The position numbers and the translations under genes were made by a program. From the NCBI GenBank assembly GCA_050179645.1, contig JBFXEX010000002.1, forward strand, positions 1 to 64,000: 64,000 nucleotides of DNA, read 5' to 3'. This DNA is from VAZQ01 sp050179645 (GTDB lineage: Bacteria > Pseudomonadota > Alphaproteobacteria > Rhizobiales > Xanthobacteraceae). Below the pieces are notes generated by a model that was given only the letters and a program-made list of their open reading frames with translations, ran no database searches and had not been told where the DNA came from. Shown piece after piece: positions 1-8,490 of the stretch. How positions within the stretch are numbered: the stretch's first letter is position 1; every line of letters begins with the position of its first letter.

Positions 1-422
1 GCTCACGTCACCGGGCAAGAGATTGGGCGCGTACCTAAGCAAGACGCCGCCCGTGGCGGCCACGGAGGGGTGAGCGGGTCGCGCTTCCAACTGAGGGGTG
101 TTTTGTTTCAGCCTTAAGAAGGAACGCCGTACCGCCGGGTGATGAACACTTGATGGCTCCGCTCACCAGCGCGTTAGCCGCTGATCAGCCGTAGCAGGGC
201 TTCCAGCACGCTGCCCAGCATTTCGAGAATGTCGTCGATGGTCGGCACCATGACGGAAATCAGCCACGGTGGTCGGTCAATTTTTTGACCGGTCGAATGG
301 ACCGCCGACTCGATCGCGGCCGTCGCGCCAAGCAAATCTCCTCGCTCCAGCCAATTCGCATCGGATTTCCAATTTCACATCGGATCGATGTGTCAGTTGG
401 GGGCGCCGTTCGAACACCGCGC
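1..422. other. Intergenic region, no confident gene
   Basis: No open frame here looks protein-like on either strand, apart from a 25-residue candidate at 174-251 listed separately. The stretch lies downstream of the minus-strand amidohydrolase gene. It contains short GC-rich inverted repeats, for example around 51-65, but none is followed by a T-tract. Confidence 0.5.
174..251 (-). CDS. Candidate 25-residue small protein
   Basis: The minus strand reads ATG to TAA and gives MVPTIDDILEMLGSVLEALL followed by RLISG. The peptide forms a regular amphipathic helix, with leucine, isoleucine or methionine every three to four residues. There is no clear Shine-Dalgarno sequence (gatttccgtc precedes the ATG) and no recognised family. 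A chance open frame is quite possible. Confidence 0.2.
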   Translation of the reverse strand: MVPTIDDILEMLGSVLEALLRLISG

Positions 423-1619
423 TCAATGCCCGCCGCCGGAAAAATCGCGCGGCAGCCTGCAGTCCGCAACCCGCACGTTCCGGATCGAGCCGGGTGTGTT
501 GCGGCTGCGCCCGACGTACCGCGGGATCCCGTCGGTGACGACGGCTGGCACCGCGGCGATATCGCCGTTCCTTAGCGCATCGAGCGCGTTGTCCTGCGAG
601 CCGCCGGCGCAGGCGTCGATGATCGCCACGTCGGCATCGCGGCCGGGCCGCAGATAGCCGCTGTTGAGGCGATAGACGTCGGCATTGCTACCGGTCGCGG
701 CGGCGATCGCCCATTCGACCGGAATCTTCGTGAGGCTCGCCAGATGCGAGATGGTGTAGAGCATGCCGAGCGGCATGATGCCGCTGCCGGTCGGCGTGTC
801 GGTCGCGATCAGCAGCCGTTCGAACTGGCCGGCGTCCCGCAGCAGTTCGGCGGTCCACAGCGCGGTGCGCAGGTTGCCGGCGGTGCAGAGTTGCAGCGCG
901 ATCCCGGTCTCGTTTACGAGCCGTGGGAAGTCGCGATCGGGCATCGCGATCGGCCCACCGTTGACGTGGAACGAGACGTGCGGCTGCATGGCGATCAGGT
1001 GATCCGCCCAGATGCCGGTGGAGCCCGGGATCGATGACCCGCCGGTGTGTACCGTCGTGATCATGCCGTGCTTCTTCGCCCAGGCGACCATGGGCGCATA
1101 TTCGAACGGCGTGGCGAAAGCACCGAACCCCGCCTTCGCGAGCCATACCCCCTGGTGCGCCAACTCTTCGAAATCGCGCTCCTCAAGCCCCGGCTCCAGA
1201 ATCAGCGATCCGGCGCAGACCCGCATGCCGCCGGGCCGGTAATGCTCGAAGCATTTCATGGCGGCAACGGCGAGCGCCTTCACACCTTCGGGGTCCTTCG
1301 GCCGGCCAGGCACATGGACTTCAGAGGCCGAAATCGACGTTGTCGTTCCGCCGTGCACGTAGCTTTCGAGGAAGCCTACGGTGCGCTGGCGCGGCGTGTA
1401 GTCGCCGAAGGTGATGTGCACGTGAGAATCGATCAGGCCGGGGATCGCAATCGCCCCGTCGGCATCGATCACCACGTCGCACGCCGCGACCTGCGATGCC
1501 GCTGCGGTTCCGACATGATCGATCTTGCCCCTGCTCATGACGATGGAATCGCCCGCCGCAACCGGCTCGCGCCAGTCGCCGGTCAGGATCGCGCCGAGAT
1601 TGACGATGGCTGTCTTCAT
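423..1619 (-). CDS. Amidohydrolase, enamidase-like
   Basis: This 398-residue protein has the amidohydrolase fold. The N-terminal beta-sandwich part leads into IPGLIDSHVHITFG, which carries the HxH metal ligands. Further ligands are VHTGG near residue 190 and ATDTPTGSG near residue 270, and a composite C-terminal sheet includes LRPGRDADVAIID. The C-terminal GDIAAVPAVVTDG and SRNTPG segments, and the overall length, resemble enamidase of Eubacterium barkeri, which opens 6-oxo-tetrahydronicotinate in nicotinate fermentation. No other nicotinate-pathway gene is nearby, so the substrate here is unknown; a cyclic amide or enamide is the best guess. It lies 31 bp downstream of the small gene at 1651-1869 and may be cotranscribed. 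The fold is certain; the specific reaction is not. Confidence 0.75.
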   Translation of the reverse strand: MKTAIVNLGAILTGDWREPVAAGDSIVMSRGKIDHVGTAAASQVAACDVVIDADGAIAIPGLIDSHVHITFGDYTPRQRTVGFLESYVHGGTTTSISASEVHVPGRPKDPEGVKALAVAAMKCFEHYRPGGMRVCAGSLILEPGLEERDFEELAHQGVWLAKAGFGAFATPFEYAPMVAWAKKHGMITTVHTGGSSIPGSTGIWADHLIAMQPHVSFHVNGGPIAMPDRDFPRLVNETGIALQLCTAGNLRTALWTAELLRDAGQFERLLIATDTPTGSGIMPLGMLYTISHLASLTKIPVEWAIAAATGSNADVYRLNSGYLRPGRDADVAIIDACAGGSQDNALDALRNGDIAAVPAVVTDGIPRYVGRSRNTPGSIRNVRVADCRLPRDFSGGGH

Positions 1620-1650
1620 GGGATGATGCGACCAGGACCTGCGGCCGTCC

Positions 1651-1869
1651 TCAATTGCCGCCGCGCGCCGTGTTCACTTCCTGAATCTCGCCGGCGATGA
1701 AGGCGGCGAGGTCTTCGAACGCATCCTTGATTTCGGAATGCGGGATGCCCGCGGCCGTCGCCGCTTCGAGACATCGGTCAGCCAGCGCCTTGGCGTCAGC
1801 GGCCGTTTGACCGGCGCGGACGTGCTCCGAAACCCAGACTTCGACGAATTCGATCGCGCGCTCGCTCAT
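1651..1869 (-). CDS. Small conserved hypothetical protein
   Basis: A 72-residue protein starting MSERAIEFVEVWVSEHV. The frame is open further upstream, but GGAG lies about 8 bases before this ATG, so I chose it over a start at 1914. The sequence is mostly helical and acidic-amphipathic, with no cysteine pair and no membrane segment. It is reminiscent of the short DUF768 proteins common in rhizobia, but I cannot confirm that. It precedes the amidohydrolase gene on the same strand. Confidence 0.55.
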   Translation of the reverse strand: MSERAIEFVEVWVSEHVRAGQTAADAKALADRCLEAATAAGIPHSEIKDAFEDLAAFIAGEIQEVNTARGGN

Positions 1870-1962
1870 TTCCGCCTCCGGTTCAAGTCCCTCTACCATA
1901 CCGGCGATTCGCAACCCAGTGGATAAGCGATGGGCAAATCGCGCGACACTGCGCGCACCCCC

Positions 1963-4077
1963 TCATCCCCGGAACAGCAGGTCGCGGGTCAGATGGTCGA
2001 GGTGTCGTACCGCGTCGAGCGCACTGCGCAGCCGCTCGCGGTTCTTGCGCGACAATGTCTTGATGGCGACGGCATTCGACGGCGGGGTGCCGCGCTCGAG
2101 GTCGGCCACCTGCTGCGCGAGGATGAGATCGAGGAACACTGCCTGCGCCTCGATCAACGCCTCGAGATCGTGTTCGCCGCCGATGCCGAGCGCCTTGACG
2201 CCGGCAAGCCGCGCCGGCGTCGCGCGCTCCACCACATGGTGGCGCACCGCCAGCACGCGTGCGGTGCTGACGATGCCAAACAGACCCGCCCGCTTGAGGT
2301 CGAGCCGGCCGTTCTCGGTCTTGAACTGGCCGAACAGACCGAGCGCCGGCATTGCGCTGCCGGCCGTCTCGGCCAGAAGCTTGGCGAAGGTGGCGTTGCC
2401 GCGCGCCGCGTCGAAGCCCTCGTGCCAGAGCTCGATGCACAGTGCACCGTCGCCGTGCACCGGGCGCATGTCGAAGAAGATGTCGACCGAGAGGAGGTCC
2501 TCGGGCCGTAAGCGGTGGACCCAGTCGGCAATTCGGTCGCGCCAGGTGGCGAGCGAGCCGCGCCACTGCGGGCTCTTCGCCATGATGCCGCCCTTGCAGT
2601 ACGGCACGCCGACCTCGTGCAGGATGTCGGCGACGTGGCCGCCGAACTGCGCAAACCAGTCGTCCGCCGCGCCGCCCGGCCCGCCCTCGGCGAACACCAG
2701 TGCGTTGTCCTGGTCCATGGCCAAGAGGCTCTCGCCGCGGCCGCCCGATCCCAGCACCGCGACCGCGTACCGGCAGGGCGGATCGCCGCGGCCCTGTTCG
2801 CGCATGCGCGCCTCCGCGATCACCGCTGCCTGGCGAGTCAGCGCGCCAAGCTCCCGCGAAATGACGGCGGCGCTTTCGCGCGCCGGCAGGTCTTCGGCGA
2901 GGAGCGACGCCGCGACCCGCGGCAGCTTCGCCCAGGCGGCGCCGAGCGCATGGACATCCGATGCGGCATCGATCTCGTCGCCGAGCGAAACCGCTTCGCC
3001 TGCCCGCAGCCGCAACAGGTCGCGGGCCGAGAGCGCGCCGACCACGCGCCCGCGCTCGTCAACCGCGCCGAGGTGGCGGACATGGAGCCGGCTCATCCGG
3101 CCGATGGCGCGATAGACGAAGGCATCTGCAGGCACGACCGCGAGCGGCCGGCTCATGAACTGTTCGACCGGCAGCGACAGAGCCGCACTGCCCTGCCGCG
3201 CAACCGCGCGCAGCAGATCGCGCTCGGTGATGATGCCGGTATCGGCGGTGGACGGGGCGCCGGCTTCCTCGCCGGTTGCAATGACGTAGAGCGAGGAGAT
3301 GCGCTCCTCCATCAGCCGAGCCAGCGCCTCGGCCACGGTCGCGCTGGGCACGACGTAGCGCGGCGGCGAACGCATCACGTCTCGCACCCGGTGGCGGTAG
3401 GGATAGCTGTCGACGCGGAACATTCGCTCGGCCGACGCCTCGAATGCGGCCGCCTCGACCCAGCCCGCCTGGTGCTGGCGGTCGAGCACGTCAGTCAGTG
3501 CCCGGCACGCCTGCATCGCCTCGCCGAGCGTGCGGATGCCGCGCTCGCGCAGCTTCGGCACCAGCGCGACGAAGATGAGCGCCGTCGTCATCGCGTCGCC
3601 CAGCGCCGAGTGGCGGCCGGCGACCGTGACGCCGAGCCAGTTGGCGAGCTGTTCGATGGTGTAGCCGGCGAGGTTGGGCGCGGCGACCTGAGCGAGCAAC
3701 TGGGTGTCGAGCGAACGCGGCGCATGGAAGGCGAGGCCGGCCCGCGCACATTCCTGTTTGAAAGCGGCGAGATCGAAGCCGAGCGAGTGGCCGATCAGCA
3801 CCGTGTCGCCCAGGAATGCGGTCACTTCCGGCCAGACCTCGGCGAACGCAGGCGCGTCCGCCACCATCGCATCGTCGATCTGGTGCACCGCGCTGGCCGA
3901 CGGCGGGATCGGCACGCCTGGCTGCACCAGCCGGCGAAAGGTTTGCTCCGGCGCAAGCCGCCCGGCCACAAGCCGCACCGCGGCGATCTCGACGATTCGC
4001 GCCTTGGCGGGATCGAGCCCGGTGGTTTCGGTATCGATCACGGCAGCGTCGAGGGCGATCAGCGGGGTCGTCAACAT
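1963..4077 (-). CDS. Exonuclease / CBS pair / DUF294 nucleotidyltransferase fusion
   Basis: A 704-residue protein with three parts. Residues about 5-175 are a DEDDh 3'-5' exonuclease of the DNA polymerase III epsilon type: DTETTGL gives the first acidic pair, HSLGFDLAAF the third acid, and GRHSALGDAMTT the histidine and last aspartate. Residues about 230-365 hold two CBS domains (VRDVMRSPPRYVV and VEQFMSRPLAVVP). Residues about 440-640 are a DUF294 / GlnD-like nucleotidyltransferase with LGSGGRGES followed by MDQDNALVF, whose two aspartates are the expected metal ligands. CBS-DUF294 proteins are common; a catalytic exonuclease at the front is less usual. A GTG at 4110 is possible, but ATG 4077 has GGAG at a good distance. 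It follows the gene at 4114-4725 and lies near a sodium:solute symporter, a common setting for CBS-DUF294 genes. Confidence 0.85.
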   Translation of the reverse strand: MLTTPLIALDAAVIDTETTGLDPAKARIVEIAAVRLVAGRLAPEQTFRRLVQPGVPIPPSASAVHQIDDAMVADAPAFAEVWPEVTAFLGDTVLIGHSLGFDLAAFKQECARAGLAFHAPRSLDTQLLAQVAAPNLAGYTIEQLANWLGVTVAGRHSALGDAMTTALIFVALVPKLRERGIRTLGEAMQACRALTDVLDRQHQAGWVEAAAFEASAERMFRVDSYPYRHRVRDVMRSPPRYVVPSATVAEALARLMEERISSLYVIATGEEAGAPSTADTGIITERDLLRAVARQGSAALSLPVEQFMSRPLAVVPADAFVYRAIGRMSRLHVRHLGAVDERGRVVGALSARDLLRLRAGEAVSLGDEIDAASDVHALGAAWAKLPRVAASLLAEDLPARESAAVISRELGALTRQAAVIAEARMREQGRGDPPCRYAVAVLGSGGRGESLLAMDQDNALVFAEGGPGGAADDWFAQFGGHVADILHEVGVPYCKGGIMAKSPQWRGSLATWRDRIADWVHRLRPEDLLSVDIFFDMRPVHGDGALCIELWHEGFDAARGNATFAKLLAETAGSAMPALGLFGQFKTENGRLDLKRAGLFGIVSTARVLAVRHHVVERATPARLAGVKALGIGGEHDLEALIEAQAVFLDLILAQQVADLERGTPPSNAVAIKTLSRKNRERLRSALDAVRHLDHLTRDLLFRG

Positions 4078-4113
4078 GTCAAGGCTCCGCGGCGCCCGAC
4101 CGACGGACACGGA

Positions 4114-4725
4114 TCAGGCGTTCTCGTCCAATAACGCGTGCATCAGGGACGGCGCGTCCATGCGCTTGATCAATTCGTCATGGATATTGCAGAGCGTGAT
4201 CCGCAGGTAGCTCCGGATGGTCGGGAAATCCGAGCCGCGCAGCTTCTCGTGAATCGGCATCAGGTCGAAATAGGCCTGCGCCCATGGGTAGGCGATATCG
4301 ATGGCCCGCTTGGGCGGATGCATTCCGATCATTTCCACCCGGCGCACTAGCTCGGTCCGTTGCTCTTGCCACGCCGAATCGCCGATCGAGGGCGGCACCG
4401 GGTAGCGGTCGAAGACCGACAGCGACAGCGCCTGCAACGCGTCGAGCAGTTTCCGCCGGTCGGCCGTCTTTGGGCTCAGCACGCCCTCGACCAGTTCGGT
4501 GACCATCGCCAGCGCGAGCGGGAAGGCGCGCCAGCGCGCCTCTTCGACCGCGGCCTGAAACCCCGACTCGCCGAACAGGACCTTGGCGTAATGACCGGCC
4601 CGTGCGCGCGCATATTCATAGATGCCCTTCTGCGCCAGGAACGCCGAGCGCTGATCGATGAAGTCGCCCAGCGCAGCGGCATCGCTGATCGGCGCCGGGC
4701 GACGGAAATAGTCGAGCAGTCCCAC
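4114..4725 (-). CDS. Conserved hypothetical protein upstream of the exonuclease-CBS gene
   Basis: About 203 residues, soluble and rich in alpha helix, with a tryptophan- and tyrosine-rich C-terminal half. I see no catalytic motif or membrane segment. A GTG start at 4725 is favoured because GGGAGG lies just before it; the TTG at 4737 would place that site inside the gene. The stop lies 36 bp before the favoured start of the exonuclease-CBS gene, so the two are probably one operon. Its repeated position beside CBS-DUF294 and symporter genes suggests a link to acetate or monocarboxylate metabolism, but that is only context. Confidence 0.7.
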   Translation of the reverse strand: MGLLDYFRRPAPISDAAALGDFIDQRSAFLAQKGIYEYARARAGHYAKVLFGESGFQAAVEEARWRAFPLALAMVTELVEGVLSPKTADRRKLLDALQALSLSVFDRYPVPPSIGDSAWQEQRTELVRRVEMIGMHPPKRAIDIAYPWAQAYFDLMPIHEKLRGSDFPTIRSYLRITLCNIHDELIKRMDAPSLMHALLDENA

Positions 4726-4900
4726 AGTGCCTCCCAAACGTACCGGCCGCCGTTCCGGCGGTCCGCGGGCAGTGCAGCATATTCAGCAGCGTTTCCCAGT
4801 ACCTAGTCCGAAAGTCTTATTAGGGCGCCCCCCAACGCAATGATACTTTTTTCCTGCGTATTGCGGCCCGTGCTCTGCACGAGGCCGCACGAGGGGTTTG

Positions 4901-4922
4901 GGGGTGCTCGGCAACGCACCCC
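4901..4922 (+). promoter_or_regulatory. Stem-loop in the leader of the symporter operon
   Basis: GGGGTGC at 4901-4907 pairs perfectly with GCACCCC at 4916-4922 around an 8-base loop, about 58 bases upstream of the DUF4212 start. No T-tract follows, so it is not an intrinsic terminator in this direction. It may be an mRNA leader structure or a chance GC palindrome. Confidence 0.25.
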
Positions 4923-4980
4923 TTCGACGGACAATTCGGACCCACCCGGGACCGAAACGACAATGGAGGGGACATACCCT

Positions 4981-5256
4981 ATGGCGGAACCCAATACTTC
5001 AGCTAACGACGAGGCCCACTGGAGAAAGACCAGCAACCTGATGTGGCTGCACCTCGCGATCTGGTTCTTCTTTGGTTACATCGTCCAGATGTTCGTTGTA
5101 CCGCTCAACAACATCACCATTCCGGTCCTCAACTTCCCGCTCGGCTTCTACATGGCCGCCCAGGGCTCGCTGATCGTGTTCGTGGTCCAACTGTTCATGT
5201 TCGCGCGACAGCAGGACAAGATCGACCGCGAGTTCGGCGTCGCCGAAGACGATTGA
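4981..5256 (+). CDS. Sodium:solute symporter small subunit (DUF4212)
   Basis: A 91-residue membrane protein with a soluble N-terminus (MAEPNTSANDEAHWRKTSN), two transmembrane segments (about residues 21-42 and 50-75) and a charged tail. It matches the DUF4212 small subunits encoded just upstream of VC_2705-type sodium/solute symporters. The ATG at 4981 follows a GGAGGGG site. Only 16 bases separate it from the large permease, so the two are cotranscribed and probably form one transporter at the inner membrane. Confidence 0.88.
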   Translation: MAEPNTSANDEAHWRKTSNLMWLHLAIWFFFGYIVQMFVVPLNNITIPVLNFPLGFYMAAQGSLIVFVVQLFMFARQQDKIDREFGVAEDD

Positions 5257-5272
5257 GAGGGAGGAATTGACC

Positions 5273-7246
5273 ATGGCTACAGAAACCGCCGGCGGTTCCG
5301 ACTTCATCAAGAACCTCGGAAAGATGTACGGCACGTACACCGGAAGCTTCATCGGCTTCATCATCCTGCTCGCGATCCTCGAGCAGGTCGGCGTCCCCAA
5401 CAAGATTCTCGGCTATCTGTTCGTCGGCTTCACGATCGCGGTCTATGCCGTCATCGGCATCATGACGCGAACGGCGCAGGTCTCCGAATACTACGTCGCC
5501 GGACGCCGCGTGCCGGCGTTCTACAACGGCATGGCGACCGGCGCCGACTGGATGTCGGCGGCGTCCTTCGTCGGCATGGCGGGCACCCTGTTCCTGCTCG
5601 GCTACGACGGCCTTACCTGGGTGCTCGGCTGGACCGGCGGCTACGTGCTGGTGGCCATCCTGATCGGGCCTTACCTGCGCAAGTTCGGCGCCTATACCGT
5701 GCCCGACTTCATGTCGTTCCGGTTTGGCGGCAATCTGGCGCGCTTCATCGCCGTCGTCGTCCTGGTGTGCTGCTCGTTCACCTACGTGACCGCGCAGATC
5801 TACGGCACCGGCATCATCGCCTCGCGCTTCCTCGGCATGCCGTTCGAATGGGCGGTGTTTGCGGGCCTCGCCGGCATTCTCGTCTGCTCGATGCTGGGCG
5901 GCATGAAGGCGGTCACCTGGACGCAGATCGCGCAATACATCGTCCTGATCATCGCCTACCTGACACCGATCGTCATCCTGTCCTACAAGCAATACGGGTT
6001 CCCGATCCCGGAACTAACCTATGGCCAGGCGATCGCGGACATCACGGCGCGCGAGAAAGAAATGATCGCCACCGGACTGGCGACGGTGGCGGCGCTCAAA
6101 CCGCACATCCAGCCGTTCTTCAGCTACAGCCCGCTCAACTTCTTCGCCATCATGTTCTGCATGATGGTGGGCACCGCCTCGCTGCCGCACATCCTGATGC
6201 GTTACTTCACCACGCCGACCGTGCGTGACGCCCGCAAGTCGGTGGCCTGGTCGCTGTTCTTCATCTTCCTCCTGTACTTCTCGGCGCCAGCTTATGCGGC
6301 GTTCTCCAAGCTTGAGGTGTACACCAACATCATCGGGCGCGATCTGACCGAGGTCCGACCATGGATGTTCACCTGGGGCGAACTTGGGCTGATCAAGATC
6401 TGCGGCAAGGACGCCTCAAGCATCGACGCGATCGTGGCAGCCTGTAAGGCCATTGCCGGTCATCCCGGCGTGGTGCGTCTGCAGGACTTCGTAATCAACA
6501 CCGACGTGATCGTGCTCTCGACGCCGGAGATCGCGGGCCTGCCCTATGTGATCTCCGGCCTGGTCGCGGCCGGCGGCCTCGCGGCAGCGCTCTCCACCGC
6601 CGACGGGCTGCTGCTCGCCATCGCCAACGCGCTCAGTCACGACATCTATTACAAGATGCTTGACCCGAACGCGCCGACGGTACGCCGGCTCACCGTGGCT
6701 CGCATCCTCTTGTTCCTCGTCGCCTTGTGCGCCGCCTATCTGGCGTCGACCAAACCGGGTGACATTCTAGCGATGGTGGGGTGGGCGTTCTCGCTCGCCA
6801 TGGCTGGAAACTTCCCGGCGCTGGTGATGGGCATCTGGTGGAAACGCGCCACCGCCACCGGGGCCATTTGCGGCATGATCGCCGGATTTGGCCTCTGCCT
6901 GTTCTACCTGCTGGTGACGCGATACTTCCCCGGTTTCGGCGTGAAATACGCTGGGATGACCTCGCTGCTCAATGCCGCGACCGGCGCACCGCTGGTAGAT
7001 ATCTCCAAGGCGATGGCGCTGCCAAACGCCATGGAGGGATGGACGACACTCGCACACCCGCTGGCCAACAAGGTCGGCTGGTTCAACCTGAACAACATCG
7101 CCTGCGGATTGCTCGGGATGCCGCTCGGCTTCCTGGTGATTTACGTCGTCAGCCTGATGGGCAAGGAGCCTTCCAAGGAGATGCAGGCGTACGTCGACGA
7201 GATCCGCAAGCCGCGCGGCGGCACGATCCTCCAAGAGAAGGCCTGA
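5273..7246 (+). CDS. Sodium:solute symporter large subunit (SSS family, acetate-permease-like)
   Basis: About 657 residues with roughly 13 membrane segments. The YYVAGRRVPAFYNGMATGAD stretch near residues 75-95 is typical of the SSS family, and SGLVAAGGLAAALSTADGLL in the middle matches the conserved sodium-site helix of acetate/ActP-like permeases. Family precedent for the DUF4212-paired branch points to short monocarboxylates such as acetate or pyruvate as substrates; the sequence does not settle which. The ATG at 5273 has GGGAGG upstream; the TTG at 5267 is less likely. A strong terminator follows. Confidence 0.88.
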   Translation: MATETAGGSDFIKNLGKMYGTYTGSFIGFIILLAILEQVGVPNKILGYLFVGFTIAVYAVIGIMTRTAQVSEYYVAGRRVPAFYNGMATGADWMSAASFVGMAGTLFLLGYDGLTWVLGWTGGYVLVAILIGPYLRKFGAYTVPDFMSFRFGGNLARFIAVVVLVCCSFTYVTAQIYGTGIIASRFLGMPFEWAVFAGLAGILVCSMLGGMKAVTWTQIAQYIVLIIAYLTPIVILSYKQYGFPIPELTYGQAIADITAREKEMIATGLATVAALKPHIQPFFSYSPLNFFAIMFCMMVGTASLPHILMRYFTTPTVRDARKSVAWSLFFIFLLYFSAPAYAAFSKLEVYTNIIGRDLTEVRPWMFTWGELGLIKICGKDASSIDAIVAACKAIAGHPGVVRLQDFVINTDVIVLSTPEIAGLPYVISGLVAAGGLAAALSTADGLLLAIANALSHDIYYKMLDPNAPTVRRLTVARILLFLVALCAAYLASTKPGDILAMVGWAFSLAMAGNFPALVMGIWWKRATATGAICGMIAGFGLCLFYLLVTRYFPGFGVKYAGMTSLLNAATGAPLVDISKAMALPNAMEGWTTLAHPLANKVGWFNLNNIACGLLGMPLGFLVIYVVSLMGKEPSKEMQAYVDEIRKPRGGTILQEKA

Positions 7247-7268
7247 CGGAGGACATCTCACGAACGCG

Positions 7269-7298
7269 AGCGGGGCCCTTGTGGGCCCCGCTTTTTTT
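7269..7298 (+). terminator. Rho-independent terminator of the symporter operon
   Basis: GCGGGGCCC at 7270-7278 pairs with GGGCCCCGC at 7283-7291 around a TTGT loop, followed at once by seven T residues. It lies 24 bases after the permease stop. Confidence 0.93.
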
Positions 7299-7374
7299 GT
7301 GACCGGCCGGCCGGCATCTCACTTGCCCGGGCGGGCCACTACGGTCATTTTGACGAACCGGGAGCGTAACGGTC

Positions 7375-7683
7375 GTGGACGGTTCGAACGCCTTTCTCGC
7401 ACATTGGTACTTTCACCTGCCGAACTTCGTTCTGGCGGCGCTGATGTACACGCTGATCGGCCGGGTTCTGCTGGGCCTGATCGTGCAGCCGGACTCCTCG
7501 AACTACATCTGGCGCTTCTTCTGCCGGCTCACCGATCCGTTCGTCGCGCTGATCGCGCCGATCACTCCCAAGGCGGCTGCGCCGGTGGTCGTCTGGTTGT
7601 TCGGCGTGGTCTGGCTGTTCTGGCTCCGGGTTGGATTGCTCTACCTGTTCCTGCTACTCGGCGCCGTTCCTCGATCGGGTTGA
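7375..7683 (+). CDS. Small membrane protein, YggT-like
   Basis: 102 residues starting at GTG 7375 (MDGSNAFLAHWYF) with GGGAG some distance upstream. Two hydrophobic segments surround a central DPFVALIAPITPKAAAPVVV stretch, which recalls the loop of YggT-family membrane proteins. No enzymatic motif is visible. Nine bases separate it from the next gene, so it belongs to a small membrane-protein operon (7375-8486). Confidence 0.65.
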   Translation: MDGSNAFLAHWYFHLPNFVLAALMYTLIGRVLLGLIVQPDSSNYIWRFFCRLTDPFVALIAPITPKAAAPVVVWLFGVVWLFWLRVGLLYLFLLLGAVPRSG

Positions 7684-7691
7684 GCCACGCC

Positions 7692-8018
7692 ATGGACCGC
7701 AATTTCTATTACATCGCAATCGCCTTCTTCGGCATGGTCAACGGCCTGTTCAACCAGACTTGGCTGATATTTTCTCTGATCCACATGCAGATCCTTGCGC
7801 CCGCGTTGCTGTTCGGCAGCGTGCCGCTGTCGCTGATGTTCTCGTCGCTGATGGTATCGACTGCGACAATCATTCTCGCCGGCGTCCCGGCGGCGATCTA
7901 CGAACGGATCGTCGGCGCCAAGGACGATTCGACCGGGACTTCGCTGTGGATCTGGCTCGCCGGTACTGCGCTCCTGACCCTCCCCGCCATCGGCAACTTC
8001 TTCGAATACAAGCTATAG
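7692..8018 (+). CDS. Small membrane protein of unknown function
   Basis: 108 residues starting MDRNFYYIAIAFFGMVNG at an ATG 8 bases after the previous stop. Three hydrophobic segments are visible (about residues 5-35, 40-65 and 85-105), with a short charged loop (YERIVGAKDDSTG) between the second and third. I do not recognise a family. Confidence 0.65.
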   Translation: MDRNFYYIAIAFFGMVNGLFNQTWLIFSLIHMQILAPALLFGSVPLSLMFSSLMVSTATIILAGVPAAIYERIVGAKDDSTGTSLWIWLAGTALLTLPAIGNFFEYKL

Positions 8019-8117
8019 CCGCAGCTCTTCCCTGCCGAACGCTCGCTTTTGATGGCGTCCGGCACCGATTCGCGGCAAAATGCCTCGGCTGGATCGTTGC
8101 CTGATACGAGGGGCGAC

Positions 8118-8486
8118 ATGGAGCATATGCGACGCATTGCGTTCGAGACGGTGCTGCGCGCCGTCGGCTTTGGGTCACTGGCGATTTTCTGCATCATGAT
8201 CGGGCTGTCGTTTGAGCCACGTGCCGCGTTCCAGGCCGGCGGCTTCCTGACCATGCTGATGACCGGAGTTCTCGTGCTCAAAGCCTACGAGGCGCGCACC
8301 AAGCATTATCACAAGACCGAGATGTGGCTCTACCTGCCGAAAGAGCTTCGGCCGCCGGCATCCTTTGCGCAGTGGGCGAGCGCCACCGTGTTACGCGAGA
8401 CCTATCTGACCTTCGCCCGCTGGACCGCCGCGATCGCGATCGTCATGTGGGTAGCAGCGCTCATCTTTTCGCTGCTGGGCATGTAG
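8118..8486 (+). CDS. Small membrane protein of unknown function
   Basis: 122 residues from ATG 8118, chosen because GAGGGG lies 5 bases before it; an upstream in-frame ATG at 8049 lacks this. Two hydrophobic segments near residues 12-55 and a third at the C-terminus (about 95-120) flank a soluble stretch containing EARTKHYHKTEMWLYLPKEL. No family is assigned. It converges with the merR gene, whose stop is only 4 bases away. Confidence 0.65.
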   Translation: MEHMRRIAFETVLRAVGFGSLAIFCIMIGLSFEPRAAFQAGGFLTMLMTGVLVLKAYEARTKHYHKTEMWLYLPKELRPPASFAQWASATVLRETYLTFARWTAAIAIVMWVAALIFSLLGM

Positions 8487-8490
8487 GCGT

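Noticed and set aside
2515..4134. A 539-codon open frame antisense to the exonuclease-CBS gene
   Set aside because: Shadow of a GC-rich gene; no protein-like features.
7281..7691. Extension of the small membrane protein at 7692 back to 7281
   Set aside because: The extension overlaps the terminator and the neighbouring gene in another frame, and its sequence is arginine- and proline-rich.
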